The notes beneath the pieces are model-generated. The model was not told the DNA's origin. It saw only the letters and a program-made list of their open reading frames with translations, and made no database searches. A stretch of DNA of 56,742 bases, taken from an uncultured Bacteroidales bacterium. GTDB taxonomy: Bacteria > Bacteroidota > Bacteroidia > Bacteroidales > UBA932. Of the stretch, positions 42,507 to 53,655 are shown in pieces. A program made the translations under genes and the position numbers. The stretch covers positions 1 to 56,742 of the forward strand of contig CAJONI010000043.1 in assembly GCA_905235995.1 (NCBI GenBank), in the 5' to 3' direction. Numbering within the stretch: position 1 is the first letter of the stretch; the number at the start of each line of letters is the position of its first letter.

Positions 42507-43002
42507 TGTTGCGGTTTTTTCGGATTTTGTTTTCCAGCTCCCTCTTCACGTGCTTGAGCTGGGAGGCGATAGAGGCGTCAATGCGCTTGTCTTCTACCTG
42601 GACTATGAAGCCGCCGATCAGCGAGGGGTCGACCTTGGTCTTGAAATCTATCTCGGTAAACCCCTGGGTAAGCATGATCTTCTCCAGGCGTTCCGCCAGA
42701 ACGGGGTTTTCCCTGGCCGTGGTAAGCCATGCGCGGGTGATGCCGTACTCCTGGCGATAGAGCTTGCGGTAGGCCAGCAGCATCTGGGCGAGGTATTCGA
42801 CCCTTTTGTTATGGACTACCAGGGCTACGAACTTCCTGAGGGGCCCTGGAGCGCTTTCGATGCTCGCGGTCAAGTCGATTTCCATGCGTAGCGCAGCCAG
42901 GATGGTCCATGCTCCTTCGTATACGCTCGCCTCCTCATGCGTCTCCCGGGCAAAGCTCAGGAGCGCATTGGCGTAACGGGATGCAATCAGACCTTCGTTC
43001 AT
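42499..43002 (-). CDS. atpH: ATP synthase F1 delta subunit
   Basis: A 167-aa peripheral stalk subunit linking F1 to subunit b. N-terminal [16 protein letters not shown] and C-terminal [40 protein letters not shown] are the OSCP/delta family marks. Both neighbours overlap or abut it closely. Confidence 0.95.
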   Translation of the reverse strand: MNEGLIASRYANALLSFARETHEEASVYEGAWTILAALRMEIDLTASIESAPGPLRKFVALVVHNKRVEYLAQMLLAYRKLYRQEYGITRAWLTTARENPVLAERLEKIMLTQGFTEIDFKTKVDPSLIGGFIVQVEDKRIDASIASQLKHVKRELENKIRKNRNNG

Positions 43003-43013
43003 CGGATTCGGAT

Positions 43014-43523
43014 TCAGTTGACGGATTTATGGGATGCGCGTGCTTCTTCGATCAGGCGGTCGATGAGTTCGCTTTGCCGCTCGTCGGAGTCGAGATGCCC
43101 GCGCAGGAGCTTCTCCGCCACCTCTACCGAGAGGGTGGCTATCTCGTTGCTGATCTGGCGGCGGGCGGTGTCCTGTTCGATGCGGATTTCCTCCCGGGCC
43201 TTCTCTATCATCGCGGCGGTCTGCTCCCGGGCCTGCTGCTTTGCTTCGGCTACGATCTGGTCGCCTGTGGAAGCGGCCTCGTTGAGTATGCGCGACTGCT
43301 CCTTGCGGGCCTCCTCTATCATACGTTTGTGCTCTGCGGCAAGCTCCTTAAGGGCTTTCTGCGCCTCTTCGGCGTCGCGGAGCGACTGCTCGATGCGCTC
43401 GGAACGCTTCTTGACCATTCCCGTGATGATGGGGAACCCGAACTTCGCCAATATGAAAAACACGATGGCGAAGATCAGCGTCATCCAGAAGAAGAGTCCG
43501 AAATCGGGCGTGATGAGCGACAT
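43014..43523 (-). CDS. atpF: ATP synthase Fo subunit b
   Basis: A 169-aa subunit with one N-terminal membrane helix (LFFWMTLIFAIVFFILAKFGFP) followed by a long charged coiled coil. It is the peripheral stator. It begins 3 bp after atpE ends in operon order. Confidence 0.95.
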   Translation of the reverse strand: MSLITPDFGLFFWMTLIFAIVFFILAKFGFPIITGMVKKRSERIEQSLRDAEEAQKALKELAAEHKRMIEEARKEQSRILNEAASTGDQIVAEAKQQAREQTAAMIEKAREEIRIEQDTARRQISNEIATLSVEVAEKLLRGHLDSDERQSELIDRLIEEARASHKSVN

Positions 43524-43526
43524 GGC

Positions 43527-44837
<1,311 letters not shown>

Positions 44838-44850
<13 letters not shown>

Positions 44851-45074
44851 ACGGTCACGGTGTTGGAGCGGACTTCCACGAAGCCGGGCTCGCATTCTAT
44901 TTCATTGCTTTCTCCCCCCTTCACGTAGCGGATGCTTCCCTTTTCCAGCGAAGAGATAAGGGGTGCATGGTCGCGCAGGACCTCGAAGCGGCCCATCGTA
45001 CCCGGGAGCTCGACCAGGTCGACGTCTTCGGAGAGCACTTCGCGCTGCGGGGATATGATTTTAAGGGTGATCAT
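44838..45074 (-). CDS. atpC: ATP synthase F1 epsilon subunit, N-terminal domain only
   Basis: A 78-aa protein containing just the beta-sandwich of epsilon (LKIISPQREVLSEDVDLVELPGTMGRFEVLRDHAPLIS). The C-terminal helical hairpin that inhibits ATP hydrolysis in E. coli-type enzymes is absent. Short epsilon subunits are usual in Bacteroidota. It is placed between atpD and atpB and overlaps atpB. Confidence 0.93.
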
Positions 45075-45085
45075 CGGCTCTCAGG

Positions 45086-46624
<1,539 letters not shown>

Positions 46625-46640
46625 TTAACGAAATAATCCG

Positions 46641-46648
46641 CAAAAGTA
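46641..46648 (-). promoter_or_regulatory. -7 promoter box for the ATP synthase operon
   Basis: CAAAAGTA on the + strand reads TACTTTTG (TAnnTTTG) on the - strand, with CAAA at 46670-46673 (TTTG on the - strand) 21 nt upstream as -33. The box lies 35 nt before the atpD start. The rest of this 151-bp gap holds the start region of the sugar transporter, where I see no clear TAnnTTTG box. Confidence 0.7.
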
Positions 46649-46757
46649 GTGATTTTTTGGCCGAATTAGCAAATTTGTAGAGGACGCTACTTCTTTGGGA
46701 TTTTTTTGTTAACTTAGCAGACCGTTTTTGAAAAAAATCAATTTTAACCTTTTTTAT

Positions 46758-48059
46758 ATGTCAAAAACCAATACTAAACAAGGCACCAACATGGTCGCCA
46801 TCGTCACGATGATCTTCCTCTTCGGAATGATTTCCTTCGTGACCAACCTGGCCGCGCCTATCGGCAACATTTGGAAGATGCAGCCGCAGATCGCGGGATC
46901 CAACACCCTGGCCATGATGGGCAACATGATGAACTTCCTGGCCTACCTGTTCATGGGTATCCCGGCCGGCAACATGCTCACCAAATTCGGTTACAAGAAG
47001 ACCGCCCTGATCGCAATCGCGGTCGGCTTCATCGGCGTGTTCGTGCAGTTCCTCTCGGGTGTCGTCCCCGGCTTCCCGATGAACTTCATCACCTATCTCC
47101 TCGGCGCATTCATCTCCGGATTCTCCGTCTGCATGCTCAACACCGTGGTCAACCCGATGCTCACCCTGCTGGGCGGCGGTGGCAAGAAAGGCAATCAGTA
47201 CGTACAGATCGGCGGTACCTTCAACTCCCTCATGGGAACCCTGACCCCGATGCTCGTAGGTGCCATGATCGGACAGCTCATCGCCGGCAAGACCGTGATC
47301 AGCGACGTCAACCCCGTGCTCTTCACCGCCATGGCGATCTTCGCAGCCGCTTTCATCATCCTCAGCTTCATCAAGATCCAGGATCCCGAGCAGGTCGCCG
47401 ACGCGGCCCATGCCGAAAGCCCCTGGAACTACCGTCACTTCGTCTACGGCGTGATCGCCATCTTCGTCTACGTGGGCGTCGAGGTGGGAATCCCCGGAAC
47501 CCTGAACCTCTACCTGGCCGATCCCAACAACCCCGCCGGCATGCTCGACGCTACCAGCGCCGCGGCCGTCGCAGGCTTCGTGGCCGGAACCTACTGGTTC
47601 CTGATGCTGATAGGACGTTTCGTATCCAGCCTCATCTCCGGCAAGGTCTCTTCCAAGACCCAGCTGACCTGCACCGCTCTGGTGGCACTGATCCTGGTGA
47701 TCTGCGCCATCTTCGCACCCGCCACCGTCAAGGTCAACATGCCCGCCTTCACCGGCGCCAGCTTCGCCATGGTCAACGTGCCCCTGTCGGCTCTGCTGCT
47801 GGTGCTCTGCGGCCTCTGCACTTCCGTGATGTGGGGTGCGATCTTCAACCTCGCGGTCGAGGGCCTCGGCGCCGCGACCAACAAGGCCTCCGGCCTGTTC
47901 ATGATGATGGTAGTCGGCGGCGGCATCATTCCGCTCCTTCAGGGCTACCTCGCCGACCATCTCGGTTACATGGCCAGCTACTGGCTCATCGCTCTCGGCG
48001 TGGCCTACATCCTCTACTTTGCCGTCATCGGCTCGAAGGTCTCCAAAAGAGTTAAATAA
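46758..48059 (+). CDS. MFS sugar transporter (FucP/GluP-like glucose/galactose family)
   Basis: A 433-aa membrane protein with about 12 helices. It resembles the fucose-galactose-hexose symporter group: NFLAYLFMGIPAGNMLTKFGYKKTALIAI at helices 2-3, GAFISGFSVCMLNTVVNPMLTLLGG, and VMWGAIFNLAVEGLG ... ASGLFMMMVVGGGIIPLLQGYLAD. The ATG at 46758 is preferred over an earlier in-frame start at 46728, because the extra ten residues (MKKINFNLFY) are not conserved in the family. It is 9 bp upstream of a ROK glucokinase, so it probably imports glucose or a related hexose with cytoplasmic phosphorylation next. Confidence 0.9.
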   Translation: MSKTNTKQGTNMVAIVTMIFLFGMISFVTNLAAPIGNIWKMQPQIAGSNTLAMMGNMMNFLAYLFMGIPAGNMLTKFGYKKTALIAIAVGFIGVFVQFLSGVVPGFPMNFITYLLGAFISGFSVCMLNTVVNPMLTLLGGGGKKGNQYVQIGGTFNSLMGTLTPMLVGAMIGQLIAGKTVISDVNPVLFTAMAIFAAAFIILSFIKIQDPEQVADAAHAESPWNYRHFVYGVIAIFVYVGVEVGIPGTLNLYLADPNNPAGMLDATSAAAVAGFVAGTYWFLMLIGRFVSSLISGKVSSKTQLTCTALVALILVICAIFAPATVKVNMPAFTGASFAMVNVPLSALLLVLCGLCTSVMWGAIFNLAVEGLGAATNKASGLFMMMVVGGGIIPLLQGYLADHLGYMASYWLIALGVAYILYFAVIGSKVSKRVK

Positions 48060-48068
48060 TTCCGATAT

Positions 48069-49037
48069 ATGTCAAAAGAACTCGTAATGGGCATCGACGT
48101 CGGCGGTCAGAGCACCAAACTCGGCGTCGTCAATGCTGAAGGCGAAATCATCGCCCAGACCGTAATCTCCTCACTGCAGGACAAGCTCATCGACTACATC
48201 ACCGACCTTACCAACGCCATCAACGACCTCATCGCAAAGACGAAAGATACCGGAGAGGTCAAGGGCATCGGCATAGGCGCCCCCAACGGCAACTACTACA
48301 ACGGTACGGTGGAGCATGCTCCCAACCTCAAATGGAGCTACGACAACTCCGGCAACCCGACGGTAGTCGACCTGGCCAACCTGGTGCGCAGCTTCACCAA
48401 CCTGCCCGTCACCGTGACCAACGACGCCAACGCAGCCGCGATGGGTGAGATGGCCTACGGCGTGGCCCGTGGCATGAAGAACTTCATCATGATCACCCTG
48501 GGCACTGGCGTGGGCAGCGGTATCGTCATCAACGGCGAGATAGTCTACGGACACGACGGTTTCGCCGGCGAGCTCGGCCACACCATCGCCATCCGCGATG
48601 GCCGCCAGTGCAACTGTGGCCTGAAGGGATGCCTTGAGACCTACTGCAGCGCCATGGGCGTGCGCCGCACGGCCCAGAAGCTGCTCATGACCAATCCCGA
48701 CAAGCCCAGCAAGCTGCGCGAACTCGACCCGGAGAAGATCTCCTCGAAAGACGTGTACGACGCAGCCGAGATCGGCGACGAGATTGCGCTCGAGATCTTC
48801 AAGACCACCGGTGAGATCCTTGGCCGTTCGCTGGCCGACTTCGTGAAGTTCAGCGCTCCCGAGGCCATCGTGCTCTTCGGTGGCCTGGCCCGCGCGAAGA
48901 AGTATTTCCACGAGGAAATGGTCGCGGCCATGGAGGAGAACCAGCTCTCGATCTGGAAGGGCCGCATCCGCGTGCTCTACTCCGCCCTCAAGGACTCCGA
49001 CGCCGCAATCCTCGGCGCCAGCGCCCTTGCATGGTAG
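48069..49037 (+). CDS. ROK-family glucokinase
   Basis: A 322-aa sugar kinase with the ATP-binding loop GIDVGGQSTKLGVV at the N-terminus, VTNDANAAAMGE with the catalytic Asp, LGTGVGSGIV, and the ROK zinc motif CNCGLKGCLE. GFAGELGHT precedes the zinc motif as in glucokinases. There is no HTH domain, so it is an enzyme, not a repressor. It forms a two-gene unit with the transporter upstream. Confidence 0.93.
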   Translation: MSKELVMGIDVGGQSTKLGVVNAEGEIIAQTVISSLQDKLIDYITDLTNAINDLIAKTKDTGEVKGIGIGAPNGNYYNGTVEHAPNLKWSYDNSGNPTVVDLANLVRSFTNLPVTVTNDANAAAMGEMAYGVARGMKNFIMITLGTGVGSGIVINGEIVYGHDGFAGELGHTIAIRDGRQCNCGLKGCLETYCSAMGVRRTAQKLLMTNPDKPSKLRELDPEKISSKDVYDAAEIGDEIALEIFKTTGEILGRSLADFVKFSAPEAIVLFGGLARAKKYFHEEMVAAMEENQLSIWKGRIRVLYSALKDSDAAILGASALAW

Positions 49038-49046
49038 AATAGCCAT

Positions 49047-49074
49047 CGTCATCCCGGACTCGATCCGGGATCTG
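49047..49074. repeat. dispersed palindrome, copy 4
   Basis: 8-bp arms 49051-49058 and 49064-49071 with loop ctcga, 9 bp after the glucokinase stop. First of two copies in tandem. Confidence 0.85.
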
Positions 49075-49076
49075 AA

Positions 49077-49110
49077 CGTCACCCCGGACTTGATCCGGGG
49101 TCTCGTTTTT
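49077..49110 (+). terminator. dispersed palindrome, copy 5, followed by a T run: likely terminator of the transporter-glucokinase operon
   Basis: 8-bp arms accccgga/tccggggt at 49081-49088 and 49094-49101 with loop cttga, then ctcgtttttt. The stem plus T run is a good intrinsic terminator on the + strand. It is the same repeat family as the copies elsewhere, here apparently used as a terminator. Confidence 0.75.
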
Positions 49111-50186
49111 TATGGCAGGAACTGAACGCACACCGGCGCCCCGACCTCTATGCTTTTGCCTGTGGGCGTGAGCGCTCCGCTTTGGGTGTCGACCGAGTAG
49201 ATTTCTATGCGGTTGTCGTCGCGGCAGGCGCAGAGCAGGTAGCGCCCATCGGGAGAGAGCGCGAAATTGCGCGGGTGCTTCCCTGTCTTTTGGTAGCCTG
49301 CGGCCTTGACCTTTCCGTTCCTCTGGTTCACCGAGAAAACGGCGAGGCCGTCTTGCTTCAGCCTGTGGCTGGTGTAGAGGAAACGGCCGTCGGGCGAAAG
49401 GTGGATGTCGGCGCTGCCGTGTCCTTCTCCGGCGTATGCCGTAAGAATCTGGACGGGCTTGAGATTGCCGTCGCTGTAGTTGAACACCACAAGCTTGTCG
49501 CCCAGCTCGCAGAGCAGGTAGGCGAAGCGGCCGTCGGGGCTTAAGACCATGTGCCTGGGGCCGAATTTCTCCCGGCTTCGGTTCTTCCATGCGATGCTGG
49601 CTTCCCCGAGCGGCATGCCGTCGGTCCCGAGTTCGAAGCGGTGGACGCAGTCGTTTCCGAGGTTGGCCGCAAAGATGTATTTTCCGTCAGGCGAGAGCAC
49701 GGCGCAGTGCATATGGGCGCCTTCCTGCCCGAAATGCTGCGTCAGCTCCCCGATACGGCCATCTTCGCCAAGCCGGAAGGCTGTGAGCGTCCCGCCTGAA
49801 TAGTTGGAGCTCAGGAGGGCGTCTCCCGTATTGAGCAGGTTGCAGGGGTCCGCTCCGTCGACCTTGTCTTTGGGAATGGTGACACTGTTGAGCAGGGCTA
49901 CGGTGTCTCCGTCGATGGTGTAGGAGCTCAGGCCTTCGCGTCCGTCGTTGAATTCGTTGACCGACCATGCCTTCTCTCCGTCAGAAGAGGCTATTACGAA
50001 GGAAGGGTTTCCGGAAGCTGCCTTGGAAAGCAGGGTGTATTCTCCGGTCTCCAGGTCTATGGAATAGAGATATACTCCTTCGGCGGGAGTCCCTTCGGTG
50101 TAGGTGCCCACGAGAATGCGGGTGGGCTGTGCAATAGCTGACAGTGTCATCGAGAGTGCGAGTATGGAGGCAAGTATCCTGGTCAT
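49110..50186 (-). CDS. exported lactonase-family beta-propeller protein (YbhE/6-phosphogluconolactonase-like)
   Basis: A 358-aa seven-bladed propeller with a signal peptide (1-19). Repeating blades show the pattern LSPDGRFAYLLCELGDKLVVFNYSDG and LSPDGRYLLCACRDDNRIEIYSVD. The group includes cytoplasmic 6-phosphogluconolactonase and muconate cyclase-like enzymes, but the signal peptide argues for a periplasmic protein with an unknown lactone or other substrate. It follows asd by 10 bp in the same direction, and converges on the glucokinase gene across two palindromes. Confidence 0.85.
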   Translation of the reverse strand: MTRILASILALSMTLSAIAQPTRILVGTYTEGTPAEGVYLYSIDLETGEYTLLSKAASGNPSFVIASSDGEKAWSVNEFNDGREGLSSYTIDGDTVALLNSVTIPKDKVDGADPCNLLNTGDALLSSNYSGGTLTAFRLGEDGRIGELTQHFGQEGAHMHCAVLSPDGKYIFAANLGNDCVHRFELGTDGMPLGEASIAWKNRSREKFGPRHMVLSPDGRFAYLLCELGDKLVVFNYSDGNLKPVQILTAYAGEGHGSADIHLSPDGRFLYTSHRLKQDGLAVFSVNQRNGKVKAAGYQKTGKHPRNFALSPDGRYLLCACRDDNRIEIYSVDTQSGALTPTGKSIEVGAPVCVQFLP

Positions 50187-50196
50187 GTCGTGAATT

Positions 50197-51192
50197 TTAG
50201 ATAAAGTGACGCCTGAGGAGTTCTTCTGCTATCTGGACGGCGTTGGTGGCGGCGCCTTTGCGGAGATTGTCGGACACGCACCAGAAGTTCAGGCCGTTCT
50301 CGACAGTGAAATCGCGGCGTATGCGGCCTACGAACACCTCGTCGCGGCCTTCGGCGTAGAGGGGCATGGGATAGACGTTCTTCGAAGGGTCGTCCTGAAC
50401 GACCACTCCGGGGGTGGCTTCCAGCAGTTCCCGGACTTCCTCGAGTTCGAACGGACGTTTGAACTCGACGTTGACCGACTCGCTGTGGCCGCCGCGCACG
50501 GGGACGCGCACCGTCGTGGCCGTAACGGCGATGGCCGGGTCGAGGATCTTATGGGTCTCGTTGACCATCTTCATCTCCTCTTTCGTGTAGCCGTTTTCGA
50601 GGAATGAGTCGATGTGCGGCAGGAGGTTGCGGTCGATGGGATAGGGATACACGGCGGGGTACTCGCCCCAGGCCTTGCCTTCGCGTTCGGCTGCCATCTG
50701 CACTACGGCTTTCTGGCCCGTACCTGTGATGCTCTGGTATGTCGATACGACCACTCGCTTGATGATGAACGCTTTATGGAGCGGTGCGAGAGGCAGGAGC
50801 ATCTGTATCGTGGAGCAGTTGGGGTTTGCTATGATCCAGTCGTCGACGGTCAGGACGTCGGCGTTGATCTCGGGTACGACCAGTTTCTTGTCGGGGTCCA
50901 TGCGCCAGCAGGAGGAGTTGTCGACCACCCGGCAGCCGGCTTCGGCGAAGCGGGGCGCGAGCTCGCGCGAGGCTCCGGCGCCGGCGGAGAAGATGGCCAG
51001 CCGGGGCTTTCTGGAGATGGCTTCGTCGGCGCTGACGACCGTGTAAGGTTTGCCCCGGAAGGTCACGGTCTTGCCGACCGAGCGTTCCGATGCGACCGGT
51101 ATGAATTCGTCGACAGGGAAATTCCGTTCTTCCAGTACTTCAATCATCCGGGTGCCAACCAATCCCGTGGCCCCCACTACTGCTACTTTCAT
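50197..51192 (-). CDS. asd: aspartate-semialdehyde dehydrogenase
   Basis: A 331-aa NADPH enzyme of the aspartate pathway, making aspartate semialdehyde from aspartyl phosphate. The Rossmann loop VVGATGLVGTRM is at 5-16, the nucleophile Cys126 in NPNCST, followed by the conserved TYQSITGTG and VPVRGGHSESVNVEF. It is downstream of thrA, which supplies its substrate and uses its product. A 111-bp gap with a promoter box and a hairpin repeat separates the two, so asd may be expressed partly on its own. Confidence 0.96.
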   Translation of the reverse strand: MKVAVVGATGLVGTRMIEVLEERNFPVDEFIPVASERSVGKTVTFRGKPYTVVSADEAISRKPRLAIFSAGAGASRELAPRFAEAGCRVVDNSSCWRMDPDKKLVVPEINADVLTVDDWIIANPNCSTIQMLLPLAPLHKAFIIKRVVVSTYQSITGTGQKAVVQMAAEREGKAWGEYPAVYPYPIDRNLLPHIDSFLENGYTKEEMKMVNETHKILDPAIAVTATTVRVPVRGGHSESVNVEFKRPFELEEVRELLEATPGVVVQDDPSKNVYPMPLYAEGRDEVFVGRIRRDFTVENGLNFWCVSDNLRKGAATNAVQIAEELLRRHFI

Positions 51193-51207
51193 ATAACATT
51201 CATCTTT

Positions 51208-51288
51208 TGCGGGCTTTGCGGCTCTGGTGTTGCGACGCCTCGCAGAAAAATGCTCGGCTTACGCAACACCACCCGCCGCTACGCCCTT
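51208..51288. repeat. approximately 80-nt hairpin repeat, copy 1, in the asd leader
   Basis: A two-copy dispersed element (second copy 56584-56666). The core folds on either strand: 51218-51222 (GCGGC) with 51275-51279 (GCCGC), and 51226-51234 (GGTGTTGCG) with 51262-51270 (CGCAACACC). An inner gcc..gca/tgc..ggc stem closes an A-rich loop (gaaaaa). It lies wholly between the asd -7 box and the asd start, so it would be transcribed in the asd 5' leader. Confidence 0.85.
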
Positions 51289-51293
51289 ATCGC

Positions 51294-51301
51294 CAAATAT
51301 A
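51294..51301 (-). promoter_or_regulatory. -7 promoter box for asd
   Basis: CAAATATA on the + strand reads TATATTTG (TAnnTTTG) on the - strand, just after the thrA stop. It would give asd a leader of about 95 nt containing the hairpin repeat. Confidence 0.5.
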
Positions 51302-51303
51302 GT

Positions 51304-53655
51304 TCATATCGATAAAATATCAGATAGTACGCCGGCGGCGGTTTGGCGGGGGCCGGCGCCGGCGCCGCCGATCACCAGCGGCGAAGGATAGTCATCCGTC
51401 TTGATGACAGCGCAGTTGTCGGTACCCGTCAAAGCGAAGAGCGGACTTTCGGCATCGACAGCCTTAAGGCCTACCTCGGCCTTCCATACATCGCCCTCAC
51501 GCTTTAGCGAAGCCACATAACGCAGCCTCCTGCCCTTGGCCGACGCATCCTCATACATGGCCTGAAGCTCCGCCTCTTCAGGGAAAGGCGTCAGCGCCAC
51601 GTCGGACTCTTCCAGTGCCATGCCCGCCACCCGCGAAAGAATCAGCGTCTTGCGCAGCACGTCGCGGCCCGAGAGGTCGGCCCTGGGATCAGGTTCCGTG
51701 TAGCCCTTGGCCCTGGCATCTTCCACCAGCGCTGCAAAATCATGCCCCCCGTACTGCGAGCAGAGGTAGCCCAGCGTGCCGGAAAGCACGGCTTCCACCG
51801 AAACCAGCCTGTCGCCCGAGACAGCCATCCTCTCCAGCGAAGCGAGGATGGGAAGGGCGGCCCCGACCGTGGTCTCGTAGCGCAGGCCCACGTGCTCCCT
51901 AGCGGCTGCCGAAACCAGCGCAGAGTAGCGCTCGTAAGTCCCCGCGAAAGGTATCTTATTGCAGGCCACCACGTTGTATCCCGCCTTGAACAGTTGCGGG
52001 TAGCGCAGGCCCGTCTCCTCGCTTGCCGTGCAGTCGACCAGCACCGAATTGCTGAGCGACAGGTCGGCCAGCGCATCGAAGAACGAACCAGCAGTGCCTT
52101 CGGGCAGCGAGGCAGGATCCACTCCCGCAGTGTCGACCACGTAGCGGCGGCTGTTGGCCAGGCCGCAGATCCTCAAGTCCTTGCCCGTACGCGCAGCGAT
52201 GGCGTCATGGTTTTCGCGTATCATCTCTACCAGCGTCTTGCCGATAGTGCCGTAGCCCGCGATGAAGAGGTTGACCGCCTCCAGAGGGGAACGGTCGAAG
52301 ATTTCGTTGTGTATGGCCCTGATGGCCTCCTCGGCGTCTTTCGAGGCCACGATTACTGAGATGTTCCTTTCGGAAGAGCCCTGCGCCGTGGCGCGCACCG
52401 CTATGCCTCGGGCTCCCAAAGCTGCCAGCATGCGACCCGTGGCGCCGCTGTGCCCCAGGATGTCGTCGCCCACCAGGCAGACTATGGAATAGCCCTTCTC
52501 GACCTTGAGAGGCTGCAGCTTGCCCAGCGATATCTCGTAGGCGAAGCAGGTGTCGGCGGCTTGCTTGGCCGCAGGTGCGTCAGCCTCGGCGATGGCGATG
52601 CACATCGTATGGACGGAGGATGCCTGGGTGATGAGGATGATGTTGATGCCGGCGCGGGTGAGGGCGTCGAAGAGCCTTGAAGAGAAGCCGGGAATGCCAA
52701 CCATCCCGCTGCCTTCCAGCGAGATGAGCGCGATCTTGTCGGAGTTTGCTATGCCCAGCAGGGCCTCTTCGCGACGCGGCGGATTCTTTTCCACCAGCGT
52801 GCCGGGATCGTCGGGAGTGAAGGTATCCTTCACGTAAATAGGTATGCCCTCGTTGACCACGGGCTGGATGGTCGGCGGGAAGATGACCTTCGCGCCGAAG
52901 TGCGAAAGCTCCTGTGCGGCGCGATAGGAGATGTTGCGTATGGTCCTGGCCGTGGGCACGGTCTTGGGGTTGGTGGTCATGATGCCCGGCACGTCGGTCC
53001 ATATCTCCACCAGGCGGGCGTGTACGCCGACGGCGTATAGGGAGGCCGTATAGTCGCTTCCTCCGCGTCCCAGGGTGGTCACGCGACCCTGCTGGTCGCT
53101 GGCTATGAAGCCGGGCACGATGAACAGGGAAGTGTGGGGATGCGCGTCGATGGCTGCCGCAACTCCTGCGTAGGTCGCGGCCGTGTCGACTATTCCTCCG
53201 TTGGTGCGGACTATCTGCCGCGAGTCGAGCCATGCGCAGGGGATGCCCAGTGCGGTGAACTTTGCTGCCAGGATCTTCGTCGAGAAGAGCTCTCCGTAGC
53301 TTTGCACTGCGTCGAGGCTGGCGGGACTCAGTTCGCCCAGCAGGAACACCCCGTGAAGGATGCCGCGAAGCGATTCGAACAGGCCTTCCACCGTCTCGCG
53401 CACTGCCGCTACGCGGTCGGCGGGCAGCAGGCCTTCGATCATTTCCACATGCCTCAGCCAGAGGGCGTCGAGCTCGGCGAGATATTTTTCGTCGCGTGCC
53501 GCCGCCAGGTTTCCCAGGCGGATGAGGGTGTCGGTGCAGCGGCTGATGGCCGAACAGACAAGGATGGTACGGTCGCGTTCGAGCGAACGGACCACTATGT
53601 CGACGATCTTTTGGGGCTGGGCGACCGAGGTGCCGCCGAATTTCAGGACTTGCAT
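51304..53655 (-). CDS. thrA: bifunctional aspartokinase/homoserine dehydrogenase
   Basis: A 783-aa fusion enzyme carrying the first and third steps from aspartate to homoserine. The N-terminal aspartokinase starts MQVLKFGGTSVAQPQKIVDIV and has the GRGGSDYTASL segment; two ACT-like regulatory segments follow (IALISLEGSGMVGIPGF and VCLVGDDILGHSGATGRMLAAL). The homoserine dehydrogenase begins near residue 460 with LFIAGYGTIGKTLVEMI and includes VLVDCTASEETGLRYPQLFKAG and RYETTVGAALPILASLERMAVSGD. It overlaps metX by 13 bp. ACT domains imply feedback control by threonine or a related amino acid. Confidence 0.97.
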   Translation of the reverse strand: MQVLKFGGTSVAQPQKIVDIVVRSLERDRTILVCSAISRCTDTLIRLGNLAAARDEKYLAELDALWLRHVEMIEGLLPADRVAAVRETVEGLFESLRGILHGVFLLGELSPASLDAVQSYGELFSTKILAAKFTALGIPCAWLDSRQIVRTNGGIVDTAATYAGVAAAIDAHPHTSLFIVPGFIASDQQGRVTTLGRGGSDYTASLYAVGVHARLVEIWTDVPGIMTTNPKTVPTARTIRNISYRAAQELSHFGAKVIFPPTIQPVVNEGIPIYVKDTFTPDDPGTLVEKNPPRREEALLGIANSDKIALISLEGSGMVGIPGFSSRLFDALTRAGINIILITQASSVHTMCIAIAEADAPAAKQAADTCFAYEISLGKLQPLKVEKGYSIVCLVGDDILGHSGATGRMLAALGARGIAVRATAQGSSERNISVIVASKDAEEAIRAIHNEIFDRSPLEAVNLFIAGYGTIGKTLVEMIRENHDAIAARTGKDLRICGLANSRRYVVDTAGVDPASLPEGTAGSFFDALADLSLSNSVLVDCTASEETGLRYPQLFKAGYNVVACNKIPFAGTYERYSALVSAAAREHVGLRYETTVGAALPILASLERMAVSGDRLVSVEAVLSGTLGYLCSQYGGHDFAALVEDARAKGYTEPDPRADLSGRDVLRKTLILSRVAGMALEESDVALTPFPEEAELQAMYEDASAKGRRLRYVASLKREGDVWKAEVGLKAVDAESPLFALTGTDNCAVIKTDDYPSPLVIGGAGAGPRQTAAGVLSDILSI

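Noticed and set aside
46761-47960. 399-aa antisense frame over the sugar transporter
   Set aside because: The predicted protein is mostly His, Asp, Glu and Gly, as expected from the complement of membrane-helix codons; no family match.
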